From Pseudomonadota bacterium (GTDB lineage Bacteria; Desulfobacterota; Binatia; Binatales; Binataceae): 64,000 nucleotides of DNA. The translations under genes and the position numbers were made by a program. Shown one piece after another: positions 58,466 through 64,000 of this stretch. The notes beneath the pieces were generated by a model. The model had not been told where the DNA came from. It ran no database searches and saw only the letters and a list, made by a program, of their open reading frames with translations. The stretch spans positions 1-64,000 of the forward strand of contig JAJPHI010000017.1 of the NCBI GenBank assembly GCA_021325355.1. Reading direction: 5' to 3'. Each line of letters opens with the position of its first letter. The first letter of the stretch is position 1.

Positions 58466-61400
58466 TCATCGCAAGACCACGGCGTCCTTGGACAGCAGCG
58501 CCGAGATCTCCGACACGAAGGCCTCGGTGGGTGCGACGCGATAATCGTCGCCCAGGACAAAGACCGCTTCGTTGCCGTCGTCGAGGCCCAGATGCAGGTA
58601 GGTGATCGAGTTGCCGCGGTAGCGTCGCAGCAGGTCCTTCAGACGTTCGAGGTCGCCGTTGACCATGCGGTCGCGCGGGGCGCGGATTCGGACCTCGCGC
58701 ACGGCGTCGGTCAGCGCCGCACTGAGCGGTCGGATCTCATCGACGATTACCTGGGCGCGCTCATCATCGACGTCGAGCTTGCCCTTGAGCGCGATCGGCT
58801 CGGTTCCGGCTATCAGGGCCTCGTAATTCTGATAGGCCTCCGGCCAGACGATACATTCGACCACGCCCACGCGATCTTCGAGCGTGAAGGTGGCGTAGCG
58901 TTTGCCTGCTTTGTTGTTCTTGAGCTTGACCGCCTGGACCACGCCGGCAATCTGGATCTTGCTGCCGTCGGGCATATTGGGCAGGTCGGCGGTGGTGAGT
59001 TTGCCGATCCGCCGCAGCTCGCGCTCGTAGCGGTCGAGCGGATGGGCGGTGATATAGAAGCCGAGGGCCTCTTTTTCGTAATTGAGGAGTTCGGCGCGCG
59101 GCCATTCGGCGACGGTCTCACGGGCGATCAGCACGGGCGTCTCGCCGCTTTTGGCAAAGAGACTTATCTGATTGCGCACCGCGTCGCTTTCGTTGCGTTG
59201 CGCGAGCCGCAGCGCGTCGTCGATCTGCGCGGTGAGCGCGGCGCGGGCGACGCCGGTGAAATCGAACGCGCCGCACTTGATCAGGGCTTCGAGCAGCCGC
59301 CGATTAAGAATCTGCGTGCCGACGCGGACGCAGAAATCGGCCAGGGACTTGAACGCGCCGCCGCTCTCGCGCACCGCGATCATGTCCTGCGCCGACCTCG
59401 CGCCGACGCCGCGGATGGCGCCGAGGCCAAAGCGGATGGCGTCGTCGCTGACGGTGAACTTGACCCGGCTCTGGTTGATGTCCGGCGGCAGGATCCGAAT
59501 CCGCATCTCGCGCAGCGCGGCGATATTCTTGTAGGTCTTGTCGGTGTCGTCCATGTCGAGCGACATCAGGGCCGCCATGAACTCGCGCGGATAGTGCGCC
59601 TTGAGATAGGCCGTCGTATAGGAGGTCAGGGCGTAGGCGGCGGCGTGCGAGCGATTGAAACCGTAGGAGGCGAAGGTGGCGATTTTCTCGAAGATCGAGG
59701 CGGCCAGCGTGCGGTCAACGCCGTTCCGCACCGCCCCCGTAACGAAGCGTTCGCGCTCCTTCTGCATCACGGCGATATTCTTTTTGCCCATCGCTGCGCG
59801 CAGGATATCCGCCTCTTCGAGCGTGTAGCCGGCGAGCGACTGCGCGGCGCGCATCACCTGTTCCTGATAGATGATGACGCCGTGAGTATCGCGCAGCACG
59901 GGCTCGAGCAGCGGATGGTCGTACTCGACCGGCTCCTTGCCGTGCTTGCGGCGGACGAAGGGCTCGACCATCCCGGCGTCGAGGGTGCCCGGCCGGAACA
60001 ACGAAATCGCGGCGATCACGTCCTCGAAGCACGACGGCTTCAGATCGGTGATAAAGCGCCGCATGCCCGAGCCTTCCATCTGGAAGACGCCGACGGTGTC
60101 GCCACGCGCGAGCAGCCGGTAGGTCTCGGCGTCGTCGAGCGGCAGTTGATTGAGGTCGGGCGGACTGCCGCCGCCCGCTTTGATAAGGTCGAGGGTTTCG
60201 GTGATGAGCGTGAGGTTCTTGAGCGCGAGGAAGTCAAACTTGATAAGTCCCAGTTCCTCGACGCCTTTCATCGAGTACTGCGTGATCGCGATGGGATTGT
60301 CGGCGCGCTCCTTATCGACGTAGAGCGGCACCAGATCGCGCAGCGGCTCGTCAGCGATGACGACCCCGGCCGCGTGGCGCGAGGCGTGGCGCAAAAGGCC
60401 TTCGAGTTTGAAGGCGTACTCGAAGAGCTCGGGATATTTTTCGCGCTCGGCGCGCAGCCGCGGCTCCATCTCGAAGGCGTCCTTCAGAGGAAAATCGCGC
60501 CCCTGCTTCGGCGCCGGATAGAGCTTGACGATGCGATCGGTCTCGGCGAAGGAGAGGCCGAGCACGCGGCCGACATCGCGAATCGCCTGTTTGCCCTTGA
60601 TCGTGCCGAAGGTGATGATTTGCGCGACGCGGTCGTCGCCGTATTTTTTGCGGACGTAGTCGAGCACTTCGTCCCGCCGTTCGAAGCAGAAATCGACGTC
60701 AATATCCGGCATCGAGCGGCGACCCGGATTGAGCCATCGTTCGAACAGCAGCTTGTGTTCGATCGGATCGACCTCGGTGATGCCGAGGGCATAGGAGACG
60801 AGGCTGCCGACCACCGAACCGCGACCGGGACCGACAGGAATGCCTTTTTCACGGGCATAGTTGATAAAGTCGGCGACGATCAGTAGATAGCCGGCGAAAC
60901 CCATCTCGCGGATCACCGGCAACTCGCGCTCGATCCGCTCGCGATACACCGCGTCATCGAAGTCGCCGCGCCGCGCATGCTGGTGCCTCAGGCGTTCTTC
61001 GAGGCCGGTGCGGACGCGCTCGACCAGCATCGCATCGAGCTCCTCGACGGTGGGCGGGGCTTCGCCCTCGGGCTGATACAGGGGGAAATGAAAGCGGCCG
61101 CTTTCGAATTCGAAATCGACCTGGTCGGCGATCGCCACCGTGTTGCGAATCTCCTCGGAGTCCGCGCCGAACGCCGCCACCATCTCTTCCGGCGTCTTGA
61201 CGTAGAGCTCATCGGTATCGAAGCGCCATCGCGTCTCATCCGCCAGCGTCTTGCCGGTCTGGATACACAGGAGCACCTCGTGAGCCCTGGCGTCGTCGCG
61301 ATGGAGATAATGGCAATCATTGGTCGCCACCAGCGGGATCCCGGCCGTGCGCCCGATCTCGCGCAGCGCCTCGTTCAGGGGGCCGTGCAGCGCGTTATCC

Positions 61401-61939
61401 TGCAGTTCAAGATAGAAGCGGCCGGGAAAGGTGCGCGCATACCATTCGGCGGCCGCGCGCGCCTGATCGAGCCGGCCGCCGCGCAGCGCGCGCGCCACTT
61501 CGCCGCTGAGACATCCGGAGAGCACGATCAGGCCGTCGGCGCATTCGGCAAGGATCTCCTTGTCGATGCGCGGCTTATAGTAGAGGCCTTCCTGATAGGC
61601 GGCGGTGAGCAGCCGGCAGAGGTTGCGATAACCCTGGCGGTTCTGCGCAAGCAGGATCAGATGAAAATTGCTGCCGCCTTCCACGTCGTCGCCGCGCTGG
61701 CTTTGCGAACGGTCGGTGCGCTTGCCCGGGGCCAGGTAGGCCTCGCAGCCGATGATTGGTTTGACTCCGCTCTGCCGCGCTTTCTGATAGAACTCGACCG
61801 CACCGAACATATTGCCATGATCGGTCATGGCGATCGCGGGCATGCCCGAGCCTTTGACGTGCTCGAACAGGGGACCAATCTTGTTGGCGCCGTCGAGCAG
61901 GCTGTACTGCGTATGCACGTGCAGATGAACGAAGCTCAA
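58466..61939 (-). CDS. dnaE: DNA polymerase III subunit alpha
   Basis: 1157 aa, DnaE1 type. The PHP domain begins FVHLHVHTQYSLLDG (H7, H9) with D40/H41, E66, H93, C143, D208 and H210 as further candidate metal ligands; E. coli has an Arg at the H7 position, so this PHP looks intact. Catalytic aspartates D412 and D414 in MPDIDVDF, preceded by GPGRGSVVGSLVSYALG; fingers, helix-hairpin-helix (AIRGVGARSAQDM) and OB fold (IAGVVQAVKLKNNKAGKRYA) follow. Replicative polymerase. TTG start with GGGAGG 6 nt upstream. Confidence 0.96.
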   Translation of the reverse strand: MSFVHLHVHTQYSLLDGANKIGPLFEHVKGSGMPAIAMTDHGNMFGAVEFYQKARQSGVKPIIGCEAYLAPGKRTDRSQSQRGDDVEGGSNFHLILLAQNRQGYRNLCRLLTAAYQEGLYYKPRIDKEILAECADGLIVLSGCLSGEVARALRGGRLDQARAAAEWYARTFPGRFYLELQDNALHGPLNEALREIGRTAGIPLVATNDCHYLHRDDARAHEVLLCIQTGKTLADETRWRFDTDELYVKTPEEMVAAFGADSEEIRNTVAIADQVDFEFESGRFHFPLYQPEGEAPPTVEELDAMLVERVRTGLEERLRHQHARRGDFDDAVYRERIERELPVIREMGFAGYLLIVADFINYAREKGIPVGPGRGSVVGSLVSYALGITEVDPIEHKLLFERWLNPGRRSMPDIDVDFCFERRDEVLDYVRKKYGDDRVAQIITFGTIKGKQAIRDVGRVLGLSFAETDRIVKLYPAPKQGRDFPLKDAFEMEPRLRAEREKYPELFEYAFKLEGLLRHASRHAAGVVIADEPLRDLVPLYVDKERADNPIAITQYSMKGVEELGLIKFDFLALKNLTLITETLDLIKAGGGSPPDLNQLPLDDAETYRLLARGDTVGVFQMEGSGMRRFITDLKPSCFEDVIAAISLFRPGTLDAGMVEPFVRRKHGKEPVEYDHPLLEPVLRDTHGVIIYQEQVMRAAQSLAGYTLEEADILRAAMGKKNIAVMQKERERFVTGAVRNGVDRTLAASIFEKIATFASYGFNRSHAAAYALTSYTTAYLKAHYPREFMAALMSLDMDDTDKTYKNIAALREMRIRILPPDINQSRVKFTVSDDAIRFGLGAIRGVGARSAQDMIAVRESGGAFKSLADFCVRVGTQILNRRLLEALIKCGAFDFTGVARAALTAQIDDALRLAQRNESDAVRNQISLFAKSGETPVLIARETVAEWPRAELLNYEKEALGFYITAHPLDRYERELRRIGKLTTADLPNMPDGSKIQIAGVVQAVKLKNNKAGKRYATFTLEDRVGVVECIVWPEAYQNYEALIAGTEPIALKGKLDVDDERAQVIVDEIRPLSAALTDAVREVRIRAPRDRMVNGDLERLKDLLRRYRGNSITYLHLGLDDGNEAVFVLGDDYRVAPTEAFVSEISALLSKDAVVLR

Positions 61940-62375
61940 GTTCGACCTCCCGTCGTTTAACCCAGCGGCAAAATTCTAGCGCCGCGCGGCCAATTCAGAT
62001 ACGGTCGGGCGCCGCGACTGCTCACAGCTTCCTGTGGAATTTCGTCGCGAAGCTCCTCGGGAAGGCGCAGGCGGCGCCGACGAGTTGTGCCATCGGGCCG
62101 TCGGCTGACCCGCGACCTGTGCAAAAATTTCCGCTCCGCCGCGCCCGCGACGAAGCTTCGGCGATGAGTTATCGCCCGTTACGCAACCGCTAAAGCGCCG
62201 ATCGCTAGGCCATCCCGCGTGATCATCCCCCGGGGTTCATCAAGACTGTCTCCCGCAAGCCGAGGACGCCCGAGGTCGCCTCGCTCGTCACGGCATCGGT
62301 GTTGCGGCACTCGAGTCAGCCGTTAAGCGGTATTCACCGATGAGGTGAAATCGGCATCTTCAAGGAGGCATCTTT
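61940..62375. other. Divergent intergenic region between dnaE and the Gly/Ser-rich gene
   Basis: 436 nt. On the dnaE side a TAGAAT (minus strand, around 61975) is a possible -10 without a good -35. On the other side AAGGAGG (about 62361-62368) is the ribosome site of the next gene. No coding frame with support and no strong hairpin were noticed. Confidence 0.5.
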
Positions 62376-62792
62376 GTGAAGCTCAGAGGACGTTTGTTCA
62401 ATATTGCCACTGGCGTCGGCGTGGTACTGACGATCGGCGCTTTTTCACCGCAGGTTTTCGCGCAGGCGGCCGGCGGTGCATCCGCCGGCGCCGCCGGCTC
62501 CGGGATGTCCGCCGGCTCCGGGAGCGTCGCGAGCGGTCCCGGCGGCAACGGGGCTGCCACGGCTCCCGGCAGCGTCAATCCGATGACCGGCGCCGGCTCA
62601 ACCGCATCGGGGAGTATGTCCGGTAACCCGGGTAGCGGCTCGATGACGACCGGCAACGGTGCGACCGGATCAACCTATGATCCGAACGCCAATGCCGGTA
62701 CCAACGGATCGTCGAGCAGCAATGGCGCGAGCGGAATGGGTGCGAACGCTGCGGGGTCATCCAGCGGGACCGCACCGCCTCCGGTGCAGTAG
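62376..62792 (+). CDS. Exported Gly/Ser/Ala-rich low-complexity protein
   Basis: 138 aa. Signal peptide (1-30; IATGVGVVLTIGAF, cleavage near VFA-QA) followed by almost pure Gly/Ser/Ala/Asn/Thr with short motifs G-S-G-M and G-A-G-S; ends APPPVQ. GTG start with AAGGAGG 7 nt upstream, a strong initiation site that supports a real gene. No known domain. Could be a surface or matrix polymer, or a disordered periplasmic protein. A GC hairpin follows the stop. Confidence 0.7.
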   Translation: MKLRGRLFNIATGVGVVLTIGAFSPQVFAQAAGGASAGAAGSGMSAGSGSVASGPGGNGAATAPGSVNPMTGAGSTASGSMSGNPGSGSMTTGNGATGSTYDPNANAGTNGSSSSNGASGMGANAAGSSSGTAPPPVQ

Positions 62793-62817
62793 GAGCGCAG
62801 GGTCGCTTTCGCCGGTC

Positions 62818-62841
62818 GGGCGCCGGCAACCGCCGGCGCCC
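62818..62841 (+). terminator. GC-rich hairpin after the Gly/Ser-rich gene
   Basis: 10-bp perfect stem GGGCGCCGGC / GCCGGCGCCC with an AACC loop, 25 nt after the stop codon. No U-tract. Confidence 0.5.
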
Positions 62842-62957
62842 CGGTCGCGCTTCGGGTGCCAGGCTGTGCGAAACGAGCGATCTGTCTGACCCGTCCGGGC
62901 CGGAGGGCTGAGCGGCTCCTATGGAGGCCTTGAGCGTGATCGTTCAAAATCGCGCTT

Positions 62958-63374
62958 ATGAGTCGGATCGCGCGCGATGAATTTCCCGCATTGGCCACCC
63001 TCGAGGACGGACCCTTTTCGGCGTCGCTCGGTCTTCGCGTCGAGACGGCCGTACCCGGTCGAGTGACGGTGCGGATGCCGTTTGCGGAACGGCTGCTCAA
63101 TTACGGTCCGCCCACGGTGCCGATCCACGGCGGCGCCATCGCCGCGCTGGTGGACTTTGCAGCCTGCGCTGCGGTCTGGACGCTTGCGGCGACCGAGCGC
63201 AGCGCAACCATCTCGATGGCGGTGAACTATACGGCACCGGGAGTGCAGAGTGACCTGACGGCAGAAGCCGTCGTAAGTAGGCATGGCAAGCGGATAGCTA
63301 GTATCAGCGTCGAGGTCCGCGATAATCGGCAAAGTCTCATCGCGGAGGCGCTCGTCACCTACAAAATTGCCTGA
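62958..63374 (+). CDS. PaaI-type hotdog thioesterase
   Basis: 138 aa. Hotdog fold with the catalytic region PIHGGAIAALVDFAACAAV (H-G-G-x-x-x-x-x-D) of the PaaI/4HBT acyl-CoA thioesterases, NYTAPGVQSDLTAEA and the final strand SLIAEALVTYKI. Hydrolyses acyl-CoA or aromatic CoA esters. Monocistronic; located between the secreted low-complexity gene and rpoD. Confidence 0.88.
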   Translation: MSRIARDEFPALATLEDGPFSASLGLRVETAVPGRVTVRMPFAERLLNYGPPTVPIHGGAIAALVDFAACAAVWTLAATERSATISMAVNYTAPGVQSDLTAEAVVSRHGKRIASISVEVRDNRQSLIAEALVTYKIA

Positions 63375-63525
63375 AGTTCCATGGCCAGTGGCCGGTAGCG
63401 GTGGAAATTGACGGGCCGAAGCGCTATCTAGGGAAACCCGCCGGGCGCGCGCCGACTGGCGCATTTTGCGACGCGCGTTATAATTAATGGTGGGTCGATG
63501 CCGGTGTGGTTGCGGTTAGGTACGC

Positions 63526-63555
63526 TTGACGCAAAAGAGCCCGTTGCAATAGAAT
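63526..63555 (+). promoter_or_regulatory. rpoD promoter P1 (sigma70-like)
   Basis: TTGACG (63526-63531), an 18-nt spacer, TAGAAT (63550-63555): five of six matches in both boxes. Confidence 0.6.
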
Positions 63556-63562
63556 GAGCCGT

Positions 63563-63590
63563 TTGACGGTTAACTCGTCCGTTTTATACA
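63563..63590 (+). promoter_or_regulatory. rpoD promoter P2 (sigma70-like)
   Basis: TTGACG (63563-63568), a 16-nt spacer, TATACA (63585-63590), directly following P1. Initiation would give a leader of about 100 nt to the rpoD ATG. Confidence 0.5.
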
Positions 63591-63697
63591 CTCCCGTCGT
63601 TTTGACAAGCGTTGCTGTTATCGGAAATAGGCCGGCGTCTGGGTCACGCCGTCGCTATCGCTAAACCGTTCGCCAGCGAGGACAGGATCCCTCGAGC

Positions 63698-64000
63698 ATG
63701 AAGCCAAAATACGAAGGAAAAGAACTTCAGGGCCTGGTTGATCTCGGCCGCGAGCAGGGCTACCTGACCTTCGATCAAGTCAACGATTTTCTGCCGCAGG
63801 ACGTCACCTCGCCGATCGATCTGCGCTCCGCCCTGGAAAGCTTCGAGGACATGGACATCAAGGTCCTCGACGACGTCCCGACCGAGGGCGTCGACAGCGA
63901 TCTCGAGAGCGAAGCCAAGGAAGAACCGGATGAAGCGGCCGAAACCCCGGCCGACTCGCTCAGTGAATCGTCGGATCCGGTACGGCTCTACCTCAAGGAG
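63698..64000 (+). CDS. rpoD: RNA polymerase primary sigma factor, N-terminal part
   Basis: First 101 residues; the rest is beyond the right edge. Region 1.1 (KELQGLVDLGREQGYLTFD then VNDFLPQDV) is followed by an acidic linker (DLESEAKEEPDEAAETPADS) and the start of region 1.2, SDPVRLYLKE. This combination is specific to housekeeping sigma70. Start ATG 63698 has AGGA 10 nt upstream (in GAGGACAGGA). dnaG, often the neighbour, is not upstream here. Confidence 0.93.
   Translation, partial: MKPKYEGKELQGLVDLGREQGYLTFDQVNDFLPQDVTSPIDLRSALESFEDMDIKVLDDVPTEGVDSDLESEAKEEPDEAAETPADSLSESSDPVRLYLKE

Larger units (their letters stand above)
63375..63697. other. Leader region of rpoD
   Basis: 323 nt. Holds two sigma70-like promoters (listed separately) and a third TTGACA at 63602-63607 with a poor -10. 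The region 63380-63500 shows no coding potential or clear hairpin. Confidence 0.6.

Noticed and set aside
58328..60886. 852-codon open frame on the + strand
   Set aside because: Antisense to dnaE; the high GC content keeps such frames open and it shows no known domain.
1..64000. CRISPR array, prophage, insertion sequence, defence island, tRNA or rRNA
   Set aside because: No regularly spaced short repeats, transposase or integrase motifs, or tRNA-like cloverleaf segments were noticed on reading; not exhaustively computed.

Overview
This is a gene-dense, high-GC chromosomal window of a Gram-negative-type bacterium. Evidence includes a 67K-type SppA, a periplasmic-type lytic transglycosylase, frdABCD, MoeA, def-fmt-rsmB and a proteobacterial-style rpoD start. 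The mix of housekeeping genes with flavin/F420-type luciferase-like oxidoreductases, SnoaL folds, VOC, GST, SDR, CMD and hydantoinase genes resembles soil or sediment Desulfobacterota/Binatota-like lineages. That placement is inference from gene content and composition, not from a marker phylogeny. I saw no rRNA, tRNA, CRISPR array, prophage, transposase or defence island.

Layout. 1-4.3 kb: the front of a TPP-dependent 2-oxoacid decarboxylase (leftward, cut by the window edge), then a DUF1232 membrane protein and a UPF0182 giant membrane protein. 4.4-6.7 kb: a soluble NarL-type histidine kinase/response regulator pair. 6.7-13.1 kb: small-molecule metabolism (epimerase-like SDR, VOC, SnoaL, two LLM oxidoreductases, excisionase-like HTH, secreted PEBP, GST). 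13.2-18.4 kb: a leftward, translationally coupled glycan cassette (GT39 - GT2 - methyltransferase - GT39). 18.4-21.6 kb: cold-shock protein, mini-HIT protein, M20 amidohydrolase, a secreted HTH-like peptide and an atypical crotonase. 21.7-25.2 kb: leftward zwf-glk-fbaB sugar catabolism. 25.3-29.8 kb: leftward frdABCD plus a quinone oxidoreductase, with an uncharacterised gene divergent from frdA. 30.7-35.5 kb: AKR, SnoaL, MFS, SppA. 35.6-41.3 kb: slt, def-fmt-rsmB-rpe (leftward). 41.4-43.9 kb: maf-yggS-proC-yggT (rightward). 44-47.9 kb: fmdB-like, hyuA, hyuB. 48.1-51.3 kb: four tandem paralogous SDRs. 51.4-58.4 kb: serine hydrolase, ispF, LapA-like/moeA convergent overlap, CMD, DedA, a dienelactone hydrolase broken by an in-frame TAA, and a TPR membrane protein. 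58.5-64 kb: dnaE, a Gly/Ser-rich secreted protein, a PaaI thioesterase, and the start of rpoD behind tandem sigma70-like promoters.

How the genes fit together. zwf/glk/fbaB with rpe cover glucose entry, the oxidative pentose branch and lower glycolysis. frdABCD couples fumarate/succinate to the quinone pool. GT2 probably makes a polyprenyl-phosphate sugar used by the two GT39 enzymes. def-fmt-rsmB is the usual translation-maturation group. Most of the window is ordinary. The best leads are the dienelactone hydrolase nonsense codon, the four-copy SDR array in which one copy has lost the tetrad Asn, a secreted helix-turn-helix peptide, a mini-HIT zinc-type protein, the uncharacterised gene divergent from frd, and a crotonase without the two classical Glu residues.
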